Shown: positions 9,567-19,732, counted from the first letter of the stretch. The stretch is 64,000 nt of DNA from Orrella dioscoreae (GCF_900089455.2 NZ_LT907988.1:4154001-4218000), one strand, 5' to 3'. Translations and numbers: made by a program. The notes: a model not told the origin generated them from the letters alone.

Positions 9567-11642
9567 ATGTCCCGAACCCTGTTCGTCACCACCGCCCTGC
9601 CCTACGCCAACGGCTCCTTCCATATCGGCCACATCATGGAGTACATCCAGGCCGACATCTGGGTCCGTTCGATGCGCATGGCGGGACACACGGTTCACTT
9701 CGTGGGCGCCGACGACGCGCATGGCGCGCCGATCATGCTGAAGGCCGAAAAGGAGGGCATCACGCCGCAGGCGCTGGTTGCGCGCTACGCCGCCGAACGC
9801 CCCCAGTACCTGAACGGCTTCCACATCCGCTTCGACCACTGGCACTCCACCGACACGCCGGAAAACGTCGCGCTGTCGCAGGACATCTATCGCAAGCTCA
9901 AGGCAGAGGGGCTCATCCACACCCGCGCCATCGAGCAGTTCTACGATCCGGTCAAGGGCATGTTCCTGGCCGACCGCTACATCAAGGGCGAATGCCCCAA
10001 GTGCCACGCCAAGGACCAGTACGGCGACTCCTGCGAGGTCTGCGGCGCGGTCTACGCGCCCACCGAGCTCATCAACCCCTATTCGGCCCTGACCGGCGCC
10101 ACGCCGGTGCTGAAGTCGTCGGAACACTACTTCTTCAAGCTGTCCGACCCGCGCTGCGTGGCCTTCCTGCAGGAATGGACCACGGGCGCCAACGCCCTGG
10201 GCGGCAAGCACCTGCAGGCCGAAGTGCTGGCCAAGACGCGCGAATGGCTGGGCGCCGATGACGGCGAGGCCAAGCTGGGCGACTGGGACATCTCGCGCGA
10301 CGCCCCGTATTTCGGCATCGAGATTCCCGACGCGCCGGGCAAGTTCTTCTATGTCTGGCTGGACGCGCCGGTGGGCTACCTGGCCTCGCTGAAGTCCTAC
10401 TGCGACAAGCAGGGCCTGGACTTCGACGCGCTGCTCGATCCTGCCAGCACGACCGAGCAGGTGCACTTCATCGGCAAGGACATCATCTATTTCCACGCCC
10501 TCTTCTGGCCCGCCATGCTGAAGTTCGCCGGCCGCAAGACGCCGGACCAGTTGAACGTGCACGGTTTCATCACCGTGAGCGGCGAGAAGATGTCCAAAAG
10601 CCGCGGCACCGGCATCTCGCCGCTGCGCTACCTGGAACTGGGCATGAACGCCGAGTGGCTGCGCTATTACATTGCGGCCAAGCTCAATGCCCGCGTGGAA
10701 GACATCGATTTCAACCCCGAGGATTTCGTCGCGCGCGTCAACAGCGACCTGGTCGGGAAATACGTCAACATCGCCAGCCGCGCCGCCAACTTCATCGCCC
10801 GCCACTTCGACGGCAAGCTGGGCTATGTGGGTGACGAGGCCGCGCTGTCGGCGGAACTGGCCGCGGCAGCCGAGTCGGCCCGCGCCGACATCGAGGCCCG
10901 CGAATATGGCCGCGCCATCCGCGAACTGATGGGCCTGGCCGACCGCATCAACCAGGCGTTCGACGCGGCGCAGCCGTGGGTGCTGGCCAAGGGCATCGCC
11001 CAGGCCGACGCGGACACGCAGGCCAGGCTGCAGGACATCTGCTCGCGCGCGCTGGCCGGCTTCAAGGCGCTGTCGGTCATGCTCTCGCCCATCCTGCCCG
11101 AACTGGGCGCGCGCGTCTCGCGCGAACTGTTCGGCCTGGACCGTGACTTCGTCTGGACCGATGCCGCCGAACTGCCGCGCACGGTGGGCGCCTTCAAGCA
11201 CCTGATGCAGCGCGTGGAACCCGCGCTGCTGGATGCCCTGCTGGAGCCGCCGGTGGAGGCCGCGCCGCCCGCCCCGACGCCCGGCGGCGAAGCCCTGGCC
11301 GACACCATCACCATCGACGACTTCGGCAAGATCGACCTGCGCATTGCGCGCATCGTGAACTGCGAGCACGTCGACGGCTCGACCAAGCTGCTGCGCCTGA
11401 CGCTGGATGTGGGCGAAGGCCGCCACCGCAACGTGTTCTCGGGCATCAAGTCGGCCTATCAGCCCGAAGACCTGATCGGCAAGCTGACCGTGCTGGTGGC
11501 CAACCTGGCGCCGCGCAAGATGAAGTTCGGCGTGTCGGAAGGCATGGTGCTGGCCGCCAGCCACGCCGATGACGCGGTGAATCCCGGCATCTACGTGCTG
11601 GAGCCCTTCCCCGGCGCCGAACCGGGCATGCGCGTGCGATAA
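9567..11642 (+). CDS. metG: Methionyl-tRNA synthetase
   Basis: The product is 691 residues, a full-length dimeric MetRS. It charges tRNA-Met with methionine for initiation and elongation. The class I signature HIGH appears in GSFHIGHIM near residue 15-24, and the KMSKS loop in [10 protein letters not shown] near residue 340. The zinc knuckle has its cysteine pairs in CPKC and CEVCG. The C-terminal 110 residues are a Trbp111-like OB fold ([12 protein letters not shown]) for tRNA binding and dimerisation. The ribosome site is weak. Terminators stand on both sides, so it is probably monocistronic. Confidence 0.98.
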   Translation: MSRTLFVTTALPYANGSFHIGHIMEYIQADIWVRSMRMAGHTVHFVGADDAHGAPIMLKAEKEGITPQALVARYAAERPQYLNGFHIRFDHWHSTDTPENVALSQDIYRKLKAEGLIHTRAIEQFYDPVKGMFLADRYIKGECPKCHAKDQYGDSCEVCGAVYAPTELINPYSALTGATPVLKSSEHYFFKLSDPRCVAFLQEWTTGANALGGKHLQAEVLAKTREWLGADDGEAKLGDWDISRDAPYFGIEIPDAPGKFFYVWLDAPVGYLASLKSYCDKQGLDFDALLDPASTTEQVHFIGKDIIYFHALFWPAMLKFAGRKTPDQLNVHGFITVSGEKMSKSRGTGISPLRYLELGMNAEWLRYYIAAKLNARVEDIDFNPEDFVARVNSDLVGKYVNIASRAANFIARHFDGKLGYVGDEAALSAELAAAAESARADIEAREYGRAIRELMGLADRINQAFDAAQPWVLAKGIAQADADTQARLQDICSRALAGFKALSVMLSPILPELGARVSRELFGLDRDFVWTDAAELPRTVGAFKHLMQRVEPALLDALLEPPVEAAPPAPTPGGEALADTITIDDFGKIDLRIARIVNCEHVDGSTKLLRLTLDVGEGRHRNVFSGIKSAYQPEDLIGKLTVLVANLAPRKMKFGVSEGMVLAASHADDAVNPGIYVLEPFPGAEPGMRVR

Positions 11643-11667
11643 CGCCACGCTTGGCGCCTGGCCCTGG

Positions 11668-11700
11668 AAAATGCCCGCCAGTTGCGGGCATTTCCTTTTC
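11668..11700 (+). terminator. Intrinsic terminator of metG
   Basis: A 10-bp stem, AAATGCCCGC pairing with GCGGGCATTT around a CAGTT loop, is followed by CCTTTTC. It lies 25 bases after the metG stop. Confidence 0.9.
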
Positions 11701-11854
11701 TTGCGCGCCAGTGTAATTTTCAGCACATAAACGCCGCCAGGCCGCGACGCCGGCCTGCGATACGGCGACAACAGGGGAAAAAACCAGCATCACGGCAAGT
11801 GAGGCGGGGGAGACCACGGCTGCTCGGCAACAACACCACCAAGAAGGGGTCGTC

Positions 11855-13474
11855 ATGGTTCGAACATTCTCCCTGCGCGCCGCCACGGCGCTCGTCTACG
11901 CAGCGTTCCTGCTGCTGTTGGCCGCCGCGCTGGCACTGAGCTGGCTGCACGCCAGCCGCCTCGCCGCCAGCGTCAACACCCTGGACGACCTGTCCGTCCA
12001 GCAGCTCGATCCGCTCAACCAGGTCAGCAATGCGGTGCTGGAAGCCCGCGTGGCGCTGTCCTCCGGGCTCGTTGCCCTCCTGGAGAACGACGCCGCGGCG
12101 GCCGAATCGGCGGCTGACACCGCAAGCAGCCTGCGCGAGGACGCGGGCAACCAGTTCAAGACCTATATGTCGGCGCCCAAGGACGAGCAAGGCGCCGCCC
12201 TGGCCACCGCGCTGCGCCGCTCCTTCACGCTGTACACCGCGCAGGTGGACGCCATGGGCGCGGCGCTGCGCTCGGGCGCCACGCAGGACTACCTGGCTTT
12301 CGTGCCCGGCGTGGAACAGGCGGCGTCCGCGTTCAACAACCAGATCGTCACGCTGACCCAGCACATCCGCAACCAGAGCAGCGACGTGCGCCTGCAGGCC
12401 GAAGACGCCTATGCGCAGACCCGCTGGAGCGCCGCGGCGCTGATGGGCGCGGGCCTGCTGCTGGCCCTGGCCTGCGCGCTGTTCCTGCGACGGGCGCTGC
12501 TGCGCCCCTTGCGCGTGGCGGGACAGCACTTCGAACGCATCGCCAACGGTGACCTGAGCGGCCGGATCGACACCCGTTCCAGCAACGAGATCGGCGTGCT
12601 CTTCGCGGCGCTGCGCCGCATGCAGGACGGCCTGGCGCGCACCATCACGGCGGTGCGCGAAGGCGTGCAGGAGATCAACGTGGGTGCGCGCGAGATCGCG
12701 GCGGGCAACGCGGACCTGTCATCCCGCACGGAGCAGCAGGCCGCCTCGCTGGAGGAAACCTCGGCCACCCTGGCCGACCTCTCCAGCATGGTGAAGCAGA
12801 ACGCCCACAGCGCGCGCGAAGCCAACGCGGTGGCCACCAAGGCCACGGCGGTGGCGCGCGATGGCGGCAAGGCGGTGGGCGACGTCGTCGCCGTGATGGA
12901 CAGCATCTCGGCCAGCTCCCGGCAGATCACCGACATCGTCGCGGTCATCGACGGCATTGCCTTCCAGACCAACATCCTGGCGTTGAACGCGGCGGTGGAG
13001 GCGGCGCGCGCCGGCGAACAGGGCAAGGGTTTCGCCGTGGTGGCGGGCGAGGTGCGCACGCTGGCACAACGCAGCGCGCAGGCGGCCAAGGAGATCAAGC
13101 TCCTCATCGAGAACGCGGGCAGCCGCGTCGAGGACGGCGCCCAGCTGGTCACGCGCGCGGGGCAGACCGTGCAGCAGGTCATCACGGAGATCGGCCACGT
13201 GGCGGCGCTGATGGGCGAAATCTCGGCCGCGTCGGCGCAACAGGCCACCAGCATCGACCAGGTCAGCGACGCGGTACTGCAGATGGATCAGGTGACGCAG
13301 CAGAATGCAGCGCTGGTCGAGGAGGCCTCGGCGGCGGCATCCGCGCTGGAAACGCAGGCCGATACGCTGGAACGCGCGGCCAGCGCCTTCAGGCTGCCCA
13401 TGCGCGACGTGATGGAATTGCAGCCCGAACCCACGGCGCTCAGGCGAGACACGGCGGCCATGGCCGTGCTGTAA
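11855..13474 (+). CDS. Methyl-accepting chemotaxis protein
   Basis: The product is 539 residues with the classic layout. Membrane helix 1 is at about 10-32, then a periplasmic four-helix-bundle type ligand domain (TarH/4HB-like) to about 188, membrane helix 2 at about 190-212, a HAMP domain, and a long coiled-coil signalling domain. The signalling hairpin tip is exact (IDGIAFQTNILALNAAVEAA, then ARAGEQGKGFAVVAGEV). It controls CheA/CheW at the receptor array. There is no NWETF-type pentapeptide at the C terminus, so it would not tether CheR/CheB by itself. AAGAAGGGG sits just before the ATG. The ligand cannot be told, and no che genes are adjacent. Confidence 0.95.
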   Translation: MVRTFSLRAATALVYAAFLLLLAAALALSWLHASRLAASVNTLDDLSVQQLDPLNQVSNAVLEARVALSSGLVALLENDAAAAESAADTASSLREDAGNQFKTYMSAPKDEQGAALATALRRSFTLYTAQVDAMGAALRSGATQDYLAFVPGVEQAASAFNNQIVTLTQHIRNQSSDVRLQAEDAYAQTRWSAAALMGAGLLLALACALFLRRALLRPLRVAGQHFERIANGDLSGRIDTRSSNEIGVLFAALRRMQDGLARTITAVREGVQEINVGAREIAAGNADLSSRTEQQAASLEETSATLADLSSMVKQNAHSAREANAVATKATAVARDGGKAVGDVVAVMDSISASSRQITDIVAVIDGIAFQTNILALNAAVEAARAGEQGKGFAVVAGEVRTLAQRSAQAAKEIKLLIENAGSRVEDGAQLVTRAGQTVQQVITEIGHVAALMGEISAASAQQATSIDQVSDAVLQMDQVTQQNAALVEEASAAASALETQADTLERAASAFRLPMRDVMELQPEPTALRRDTAAMAVL

Positions 13475-13489
13475 GGCTGTCGGGACACG

Positions 13490-13509
13490 GCCCGGCGCTG
13501 CGCCCGGGC
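13490..13509. terminator. GC hairpin between convergent genes
   Basis: GCCCGG pairs with CCGGGC around an 8-base loop, between the ends of the chemoreceptor and trhO. There is no T tract on either strand, so any terminator role is uncertain. Confidence 0.3.
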
Positions 13510-13542
13510 AGTCGCGTGCCGCCTCCCGGACTGGCGCCAGGC

Positions 13543-14295
13543 CTAGGCAGCCTGGGCGCCCAAGGGGCGCGGCGCCAGCGCGGCGTCGAGCGTCTCGCGC
13601 GCGTCGAACACGAAGCAGCCGCCGGTGTAGCCCACGCCGCCGGTTTCCTCGAAATACTTCAGGATGCCGCCTTCCAGCTGGTAGGTGTGCTGCAGGCCCG
13701 CGTCCTGCATGTACAGCGCGGCCTTCTCGCAGCGGATGCCGCCCGTGCAGAAGCTCACCACCGTCTTGCCCTCCAGTTCGGCGCGATGCGCGTCGAAGGC
13801 GGCCGGAAACTGGGTGAAGCGTTGCAGGCGCCAGTCGATGGCGCCGTCGAAGGTGCCCGCGTCCACTTCGAAATCGTTGCGGGTATCCAGCAGGGCGAGG
13901 GGACGGCCTTCGTCATCGGCGCCCTGCGCCAGCCAGCGCGCCAGGGTCTGGCTGTCCACGCTGGGCGCGCGGCCCTTGCCGGGACGGATGGCGGGATGAT
14001 CCATGCGGATGATTTCCCGCTTGATGCGCACGCGCAGGCGGCCGAAAGGCACGGAAGCGGAATCGCTGTATTTCACCTCCAGGGGACCGATGGCCGGCAA
14101 CGCCGACATCTCGGCCAGCATGGCGTCGACCGCCTCGGCCTCGCCAGCCAGGAAGACGTTGATGCCTTCTGGCGCCAGCAGGATGGTGCCCTTCAGGGAC
14201 AGCGCCTCGGCACGCGTCAGCAGGTGCTCGCGCAAGGCGGGCAGCGCATCCAGGGTGACGAACTTGTAGGCGGCGATATTGACAACGCGGGACAT
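13543..14295 (-). CDS. trhO: tRNA uridine-34 hydroxylase, rhodanese family (TrhO/YceA)
   Basis: The product is 250 residues. TrhO uses O2 to hydroxylate U34 of some tRNAs at the 5 position, a step towards 5-carboxymethoxy or 5-methoxyuridine. The N-terminal acylphosphatase-like domain (about 1-95) precedes a rhodanese domain with the active-site loop SFCTGGIRCEKA, catalytic Cys183. The start at 14295 (MSRVVNIAAYKF) matches the family; upstream codons are unlike the protein. It is shorter than E. coli YceA (350 residues) because it lacks the C-terminal extension, as in many betaproteobacteria. Confidence 0.9.
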   Translation of the reverse strand: MSRVVNIAAYKFVTLDALPALREHLLTRAEALSLKGTILLAPEGINVFLAGEAEAVDAMLAEMSALPAIGPLEVKYSDSASVPFGRLRVRIKREIIRMDHPAIRPGKGRAPSVDSQTLARWLAQGADDEGRPLALLDTRNDFEVDAGTFDGAIDWRLQRFTQFPAAFDAHRAELEGKTVVSFCTGGIRCEKAALYMQDAGLQHTYQLEGGILKYFEETGGVGYTGGCFVFDARETLDAALAPRPLGAQAA

Positions 14296-14383
14296 GGCGC
14301 AGGCGGGAATGGCAAAGGCGATATGGTAACGCCCGGCGCCTTGCGCCACCCTGTCAATCGCCGCCCGGCGCCACGGATTGCGG

Positions 14384-15154
14384 TCAGCGCGCCACGGTCT
14401 GCTCGATCACGGCGTCCAGCACCCAGCGCAGCGACCCGCCGTCGGCCGGGGGATTCACCACCGGCACTTCCAGCACGCGCAGGCGATAGGACACGCCGGG
14501 CTCGGGCTGGAAGCCTTCGATGCCGTTGTACCAGAGCTGCCAGGGGCGGCTGGGATCGTCACGCACGCGCAGGCACTGCAGGCGCGCGGCGCCGGCATCG
14601 CAGGTGACCTGCTCGCTGTCCACGTAGATCAGCTTCTTGATGCCCACGCCGCCGGCCAGCGGGTCGCCCGCGCGCGAAAAGGTGAGCACGTCGCCGCGCT
14701 GGGTGACGAGCTTCATGTGCAGCGGCGAGCTATAGGGCTCCAGCGTGGACGACGCGATGTTGACCAGGGCTGCCAGGAAGTCCTGCTCCAGGCGCGTGTG
14801 CTCGGGCGAGCGGCAGGCCATGCGCGTGCCCGTCGGCGCCTGCACCAGCAGCAGGCCGTTGGCGTAGACATAGGTGGCGTTATAGCGGTTGCAACCCGAG
14901 AAGCCGGTGGCGCGGTATTGGCTGCCCTCGCGCGAGAAAGCGATCGTCAGCGCGCGGTCGCCCGACACGCTGGGCAGGGGACGCGAACCGCCGCCAGCCT
15001 GGGTCCAGTCGGTCAGCGTCCAGCTCGTCTGCACGAAAGGATCTTCTCCGCGCGGGTTGGCGGACCCCATGTAGGGCGCTTTCGCGGCGCAGGCCGAAAG
15101 GATGACGGCGGCGGCCAGCGCTGCCAGGGAACGCACCAGGCGGGCGAAGTTCAT
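14384..15154 (-). CDS. META/HslJ-domain lipoprotein with DUF4377-like tail
   Basis: The product is 256 residues. A lipobox (LSAC, Cys22) marks it as a lipoprotein. Residues about 40-145 form a META (HslJ-like) domain, recognisable by WTLTDW, FSGCNRYNATY and GTRMAC. The C-terminal part (YVDSEQVTCDAGAARLQCLRV and then a strand-rich stretch to the end) looks like DUF4377. HslJ-type proteins are linked to envelope stress and novobiocin tolerance in E. coli. The gene is flanked on the same strand by trhO and the methyltransferase but gaps are large enough for its own promoter. Confidence 0.8.
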   Translation of the reverse strand: MNFARLVRSLAALAAAVILSACAAKAPYMGSANPRGEDPFVQTSWTLTDWTQAGGGSRPLPSVSGDRALTIAFSREGSQYRATGFSGCNRYNATYVYANGLLLVQAPTGTRMACRSPEHTRLEQDFLAALVNIASSTLEPYSSPLHMKLVTQRGDVLTFSRAGDPLAGGVGIKKLIYVDSEQVTCDAGAARLQCLRVRDDPSRPWQLWYNGIEGFQPEPGVSYRLRVLEVPVVNPPADGGSLRWVLDAVIEQTVAR

Positions 15155-15261
15155 GCGGGCACTCCGGAAATCGATACGGCAGCCATCTTAATGAGCGGTG
15201 ACACGACGCGCCAGCCAAGACATGTAAGAAGACGGCACGACGAGGAGACTGCGCAGTGCGC

Positions 15262-16041
15262 CTATATCGCTTTGCTGCTGCGTCGCGTCAGCTTCCAGAC
15301 GTGTGCGGGCGGCACGTTCAGGATCACCGAATGCGCGCGCCGCGCGCGCAGGCCCAGGCGGTCCAGCACCGAGCGCGGCACCGGACAACGCGGCCCGTAG
15401 GTAAACAGATAGAAGGCGCCGCCGGGACGCAGGTGCGAAAAGCTGCCGCGCAGGATGCCCACCTGCTGGCGCAGCGGCATGTTCAGCAGCGGCAGGCCGC
15501 ACACCACGGCGCCCACGGTGCGCCCGCCGAACAGCGGTTCGCCCGCCAGGCGCGCCGCGTCCAGGCAGCAGACCTGGGCCTCGGGGAAGTCGCGGCGCAA
15601 CTGCCGCGCGAAATCCGGATCGGTTTCGATCAGCGCCATGGCGCCCTGCGCCACGCCGCGGCGCGCCAGCGCGCGCGTGAAGGCACCCGTGCCGCTGCCC
15701 AGCTCGATCACGTCGCCGCTGTGGCTGCCGACCTCGCGCGTGATGGCCGAGGCCAGCGCCGCGCTGGACGGCATGATGGCGCCGATGCCGCGCGGATCGG
15801 CGCGCCAGGCGCGGAAGAAGCGCAGGCGTTCGGCCATCCAGGCATTGCGGGACAGCAAGGCCCCCCACGCTGCGCCTACGGCTTGCTGCCCCCAAAGGGG
15901 GCCGCTTTTTGCCTTGGGGCGGCCCTGCTGCAAAAAGGACTCGACACGCCGTGCCGCCCGCAAGGACCACCACTGCAGGCGGGCCCACCATTCGGGAACG
16001 GACACCCCGCCCGGCTGGGGCAGGCGGATCTTCAAGGACAT
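15262..16041 (-). CDS. SAM-dependent methyltransferase, PmtA/phospholipid N-methyltransferase-like, with repeat-derived insert
   Basis: The product is 259 residues. The core from about residue 69 on has the SAM-binding motif VIELGSGTGAFTRAL, an acidic loop (IETDPDF), and a PmtA/rRNA-adenine-methylase style C-terminal half. PmtA-type enzymes methylate phosphatidylethanolamine, but the substrate here is unproved. Residues about 38-65 are encoded by a 74-bp repeat that also occurs at 35786. The ATG at 16041 has a GGAG site eight bases upstream. The alternative ATG at 15837 (residue 69), just past the repeat, has no clear ribosome site, so I read the repeat as translated. Confidence 0.75.
   Translation of the reverse strand: MSLKIRLPQPGGVSVPEWWARLQWWSLRAARRVESFLQQGRPKAKSGPLWGQQAVGAAWGALLSRNAWMAERLRFFRAWRADPRGIGAIMPSSAALASAITREVGSHSGDVIELGSGTGAFTRALARRGVAQGAMALIETDPDFARQLRRDFPEAQVCCLDAARLAGEPLFGGRTVGAVVCGLPLLNMPLRQQVGILRGSFSHLRPGGAFYLFTYGPRCPVPRSVLDRLGLRARRAHSVILNVPPAHVWKLTRRSSKAI
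15862..15935 (+). repeat. 74-bp dispersed repeat, copy A (inside a coding region)
   Basis: It matches 35786-35859 at 66 of 74 positions with no gaps and in the same orientation. The core is a C5-N3-G5 hairpin followed by CCGCTTTTT. On the minus strand it is open in the methyltransferase frame and encodes GRPKxKSGPLxGQQAxGAA, which copy B would also encode. Confidence 0.85.
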
Positions 16042-16242
16042 AGTTCTGGCTCCGATGCACCGCCGCCCGGGCCTTCGACGACGAAGGGCCAGCCGGGCGC
16101 GGGCGCTGGTCACTGAGAACAGCGAGCCTGGGCAAAGTTCCGCATCCGCCCTGGAAGACGTGTGTGCGGCCTGCCGGCGCCCCCGCGAACGCGGCGCGGC
16201 AAAACGCCCAGCGTAACGCCGCGGGCACGGCGGGGTTGCAAC

Positions 16243-16270
16243 AGTGGGAAACGGCACCTCGATGGTGCCG
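16243..16270 (-). terminator. Intrinsic terminator of the aldolase gene
   Basis: CGGCACC pairs with GGTGCCG around a 5-base loop (16252-16270), and the minus strand continues with TTTCCC. It lies 19 bases beyond the aldolase stop. The rest of the 247-base gap also holds a GC hairpin at about 16065-16098, just upstream of the methyltransferase start, with no other recognisable feature. Confidence 0.6.
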
Positions 16271-16288
16271 CCGCCCCCGTGGCCAGGC

Positions 16289-17095
16289 TCAATAGGCCGC
16301 GGAAGGCCCCTGCTGTCCCGGCGCAGCCCCTTCGCCCAGGAATCCCGCGGCCAGGGCGCGCGCGGCGCGCGCATACACCAGCACGTCCACGCCCGTGGCG
16401 ACGAAGGTGCAGCCCAGGTCCAGGTAACGGCGCGCCAGGGTGTCATCCGAGGTCAGCGTACCGGCAGCCTTGCCGCTCGCCACGATGGTGCGCATGGCCG
16501 ACTCGATGGCGGCCTGCACATCGGGATGGCCGGGCTTGCCGCGATACCCCATCGACGCAGCGAGATCCGCCGGGCCGATGAAGACGCCGTCCACGCCATC
16601 GACCGCACAGATGGCTTCCAGGTTGGAGAGCGCCGTGACGGTTTCCGCCTGCACCAGCAGGCAGATTTCATCGTCCGCGATGTCCAGGTAATCGCCGCGC
16701 GCGCTCCAGCGCGAGGCGCGGGCGATGGCGCTGCCCACGCCACGCACGCCGCCGGGCGGATAGCGGGTCGCGGCCACCAATTCACGTGCCTGTTCCGCTG
16801 TGTCGACCATGGGCACGAGGATGGACCTGGCGCCGATGTCGAGCACCTGCTTGATGCGGGGCACCTCGCCCGCCACGACCCGCACGACGGGTTGCGCGCG
16901 ATACGGCGCCACGGCCTGCAAGGCCGCGAGCGTGCTGCGCAGGTCGTTGGGCGCATGTTCGCCGTCGATCAGCAGCCAGTCGAAACCAGCAGTGGCGGAC
17001 ACTTCCGCCAGATAGGGATCGGCCATGGACAGCCAGAAACCGATCTGTTTCTGCCGCGCCGCCAGCGCGGCCTTGAAGGGATTGTGTGCAGGCAT
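16289..17095 (-). CDS. HpcH/HpaI-family class II aldolase (2-keto-3-deoxy-diacid aldolase type)
   Basis: The product is 268 residues, the usual length. Family hallmarks are [14 protein letters not shown], the metal and pyruvate-binding [15 protein letters not shown], and the loop [16 protein letters not shown]. These enzymes cleave 2-keto-3-deoxy sugar acids or related diacids to pyruvate and an aldehyde. The next gene in the direction of transcription order is a GarD/UxaA dehydratase upstream, which supports a GarL-like role: 5-keto-4-deoxy-D-glucarate to pyruvate and tartronate semialdehyde. The link is context only, and HpaI-like or rhamnonate-pathway activity is possible. The ATG at 17095 matches the family start. 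Confidence 0.88.
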   Translation of the reverse strand: MPAHNPFKAALAARQKQIGFWLSMADPYLAEVSATAGFDWLLIDGEHAPNDLRSTLAALQAVAPYRAQPVVRVVAGEVPRIKQVLDIGARSILVPMVDTAEQARELVAATRYPPGGVRGVGSAIARASRWSARGDYLDIADDEICLLVQAETVTALSNLEAICAVDGVDGVFIGPADLAASMGYRGKPGHPDVQAAIESAMRTIVASGKAAGTLTSDDTLARRYLDLGCTFVATGVDVLVYARAARALAAGFLGEGAAPGQQGPSAAY

Positions 17096-17199
17096 GGACT
17101 CCGTCCGGATGAGGAAAGAAGAAAAGCTGGCGCCAGCGTATCCGAGCCGGGCCGCCGGTGTCACGGGGCGAAGGGCCGCGCCCCTCGCGGCGCCTGCGC

Positions 17200-18723
17200 T
17201 CAGCTGACGATGCCCAGGTGCCAGGGCACGAACTCGTGCGCGCCCAGCCCCAGCGCCTCGCTCTTGGTGCGCTCGCCCGACGCGGCAGCCAGGATGCGCC
17301 CGAAGATGCGCTCCCCCATCTGCGCCACGTCGCACTCGCCGTCCAGCACCGCGCCGCAGTTGATGTCCATGTCCTCCTGCAGCCGCGTGTACATCGCCGA
17401 GTTGCTGGCAAGCTTGAGCGTGGGCGCGGGACGCGAGCCGAACATGGAACCGCGCCCCGTCGTGAAGCAGATGAGGTTGGCGCCGCTGGCGATCTGGCCG
17501 GTCACGGCCACCGGGTCATAGCCGGGCGAGTCCATGAATACCAGGCCGTGGGTCTCGACGGGTTCGGCGTATTCATAGACGGCGCGCAGCGGCGTCGTCC
17601 CGCCCTTCATGGCCGAGCCCAGCGATTTCTCGAAGATGTTGGCCAGGCCGCCCTGCTGGTTGCCATGCCCCACCACGCCATTGAACTGCGCGTTGTGCCC
17701 CGCCGTATAGCGCTCCCACCAGGCCAGGCGGTCGAGCAGCTTCTGGCCGACGGCGGGCGACACCGCTCGGCGCGTCAGCAGGTATTCCACGCCGTGGATC
17801 TCCGGCGTCTCCGACAGGATCGCCGTGCCGCCGTGCCGCACCAGGATGTCCATGGCCGCGCCCAGGGCGGGATTGGCGGTGATGGCGGAATAGCCGTCCG
17901 AGCCACCGCACTCCAGCCCGATCTTCAGGTGGCTGGCCGGCACCGGCACGCGTCGTGCCGCATCGGCCTCGGGCAGCATGGCCTGCACCGCGCGGATGCC
18001 CGCCTCGATGGTGGCGCGGGTGCCGCCGGTTTCCTGCATGACCAGCGTATGCACGCGCGGATCATCGGCCAGGCCTTGCGAGGCCACCAGGTCGGCCACC
18101 TGGTTGCGCTCGCAGCCCAGGCCCACGAACAGCACGCCGGCCAGGTTGGGATGCCGCGCATAGCCCGCCAGCGTGCGGCGCAGCACGTCGAAATGTTCGC
18201 TGGGCGAGGACATGCCACAGCCGCTGGATTGCGCGAAGGCGGCCACGCCATCCACGTTCGGATACGCCGCCAGCCGTTCGGCGCTGAAGTGTTCGGCAAT
18301 GTGATGGATGACCGTGGCCGAGCAGTTCACCGACGCCAGGATGCCGATGAAGTTGCGCGTGCCCACCCGGCCATCGGCGCGCACATAGCCCAGGAAGCGC
18401 GCCCGCTGCGCCTCGGGCAGGACATCCACCGGCCGCAAGTCCTGGCAGAAGCCCGGATCCCGCGCGAAGTCCACCAGCGACAGGTTGTGCGCATGCACGT
18501 GATCGCCGGCCGCGATGTCGCGCGCGGCCACGCCGATCACCGCGTCGTACTTGCGCACGGGCGTGCCGGCGGGCAGGTCGCAGGCCGCGATCTTGTGCCC
18601 GCCCGGCACCTGCGCGCGCACGCGCAGGCCCAGCTCCGGCACCGCCTGCCCCAGGCTCAGGGCCTGGCGGGCGATCAGCACGTTGTCCCGCGGATGCAGG
18701 CGGATGAGAGGAGGCAGGTTCAC
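17200..18723 (-). CDS. UxaA/GarD-family sugar-acid dehydratase
   Basis: The product is 507 residues, in the range of altronate and galactarate dehydratases. An N-terminal SAF domain (about 1-90, [13 protein letters not shown]) is followed by the UxaA catalytic region, with [21 protein letters not shown] and SSGCGM. Such iron-dependent enzymes dehydrate altronate or galactarate. With the adjacent aldolase, galactarate or glucarate breakdown is the simplest reading. The start is a GTG at 18723, preceded by AAAAGGG that overlaps the end of the Bug gene; only seven bases separate the two. Together with the Bug gene it forms an operon, probably extending to the aldolase 104 bases downstream. Confidence 0.88.
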   Translation of the reverse strand: MNLPPLIRLHPRDNVLIARQALSLGQAVPELGLRVRAQVPGGHKIAACDLPAGTPVRKYDAVIGVAARDIAAGDHVHAHNLSLVDFARDPGFCQDLRPVDVLPEAQRARFLGYVRADGRVGTRNFIGILASVNCSATVIHHIAEHFSAERLAAYPNVDGVAAFAQSSGCGMSSPSEHFDVLRRTLAGYARHPNLAGVLFVGLGCERNQVADLVASQGLADDPRVHTLVMQETGGTRATIEAGIRAVQAMLPEADAARRVPVPASHLKIGLECGGSDGYSAITANPALGAAMDILVRHGGTAILSETPEIHGVEYLLTRRAVSPAVGQKLLDRLAWWERYTAGHNAQFNGVVGHGNQQGGLANIFEKSLGSAMKGGTTPLRAVYEYAEPVETHGLVFMDSPGYDPVAVTGQIASGANLICFTTGRGSMFGSRPAPTLKLASNSAMYTRLQEDMDINCGAVLDGECDVAQMGERIFGRILAAASGERTKSEALGLGAHEFVPWHLGIVS

Positions 18724-18730
18724 GCGCGCA

Positions 18731-19732
18731 TCAACCCTTTTGCAGCAACGCCTTCAGGTTCAGGCGTTCGATGAGGACGGTTTCCTGGGCATACACCGAG
18801 GACACGTAATCGCGGTACGCCGGCCCGTCCAGGTACATGACCGGCGCATCGATGCGCTGGGCCACCTGCCTGAAGACATCGCTTTGCACCGCCAGGCGGA
18901 AGGCGTCGCGCAAGGCCCGCTCGACCTCGGGCGGCAGGCCGGGCGGCGCGCCGATGCCATTGGGCGCCTCCACCACCACGTCGTAGCCCAGCTCCTTCAA
19001 GGTGGGCGCGTCCTGGAAGCGGGCCGGCCGGCTGGATCCCCAGGTGGCGAGCAGGCGCAGGGCGCCGGACTCCACATGCGGCGCCCACGAGCTGGAATCG
19101 GCCAGCATGTCGATCTGCCCGCCCAGCAAGTCCTGCAAGGCCGCGGCCCCGCCCTTGTAGGCGATGGCGTTGAACTGCACGCCGGCCGCCAGCGCGAACT
19201 CCTCCATGCCCACGTGCGTGGCGCCGCCCACCCCGGCATGGCCATAGGTCAGCTTGCCGGGGTTCGCCTTGGCATGCGCCACGGCTTCCTTCAGCGTCTG
19301 GAAAGGGGAATCCTTGCGCACCGCGATGCCGAAGGTCTGGCCGGAGGTGCGCGCCAGATAGGTCAGTTCCGTGCGTGGATCCAGCTGCAGCATGCCCAGT
19401 TGCGAGAAACGGGCCACCGAGATCGGGATCTGCCCGATGGTGTAGCCGTCGGGCGTGGCCGAGGCCAGCGTCTTGGTGCCGATCATGCCCGAGGCGCCGG
19501 CGCGGTTCTCCACCACGATGCTCTGCCCGAGCACGCCGGAGGCCACCTGACAGAGCGCCCGCATGGACTGGTCGGCCGTCCCGCCGACGGGCCAGGGACA
19601 GATGAAGGTGATGGGCCGCGCGGGATAGCGCGACGCGTGGGCGGCGAACGGGGCCAGCAGGCCGGCCGCGCCTGCCACGGCGGCGCCGGCCAGCAACTGC
19701 CGGCGACGCGGGTCGATGGGGGGTTGCCTCAT
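18731..19732 (-). CDS. Bug/TctC-family periplasmic solute-binding protein, Tat-type leader
   Basis: The product is 333 residues. The leader contains RRRQLLAG followed by an Ala-rich hydrophobic stretch, a Tat-like signal. The mature protein has the Bug pattern YPARPITFICPWPVGGTAD, then VVENRAGASGMIGT and ATPDGYTIG. Bug proteins bind carboxylates or amides in the periplasm; no TctA/TctB membrane partners are nearby, as is common in Bordetella relatives. It heads the dehydratase operon, so it may bind the sugar diacid or sense it. The ATG at 19732 follows GGAGGAGAC. Confidence 0.92.
   Translation of the reverse strand: MRQPPIDPRRRQLLAGAAVAGAAGLLAPFAAHASRYPARPITFICPWPVGGTADQSMRALCQVASGVLGQSIVVENRAGASGMIGTKTLASATPDGYTIGQIPISVARFSQLGMLQLDPRTELTYLARTSGQTFGIAVRKDSPFQTLKEAVAHAKANPGKLTYGHAGVGGATHVGMEEFALAAGVQFNAIAYKGGAAALQDLLGGQIDMLADSSSWAPHVESGALRLLATWGSSRPARFQDAPTLKELGYDVVVEAPNGIGAPPGLPPEVERALRDAFRLAVQSDVFRQVAQRIDAPVMYLDGPAYRDYVSSVYAQETVLIERLNLKALLQKG

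Noticed and set aside
9540-11771. A minus-strand open frame of about 740 codons opposite metG
   Set aside because: It covers the whole of a certain housekeeping gene, and its translation shows only composition bias.
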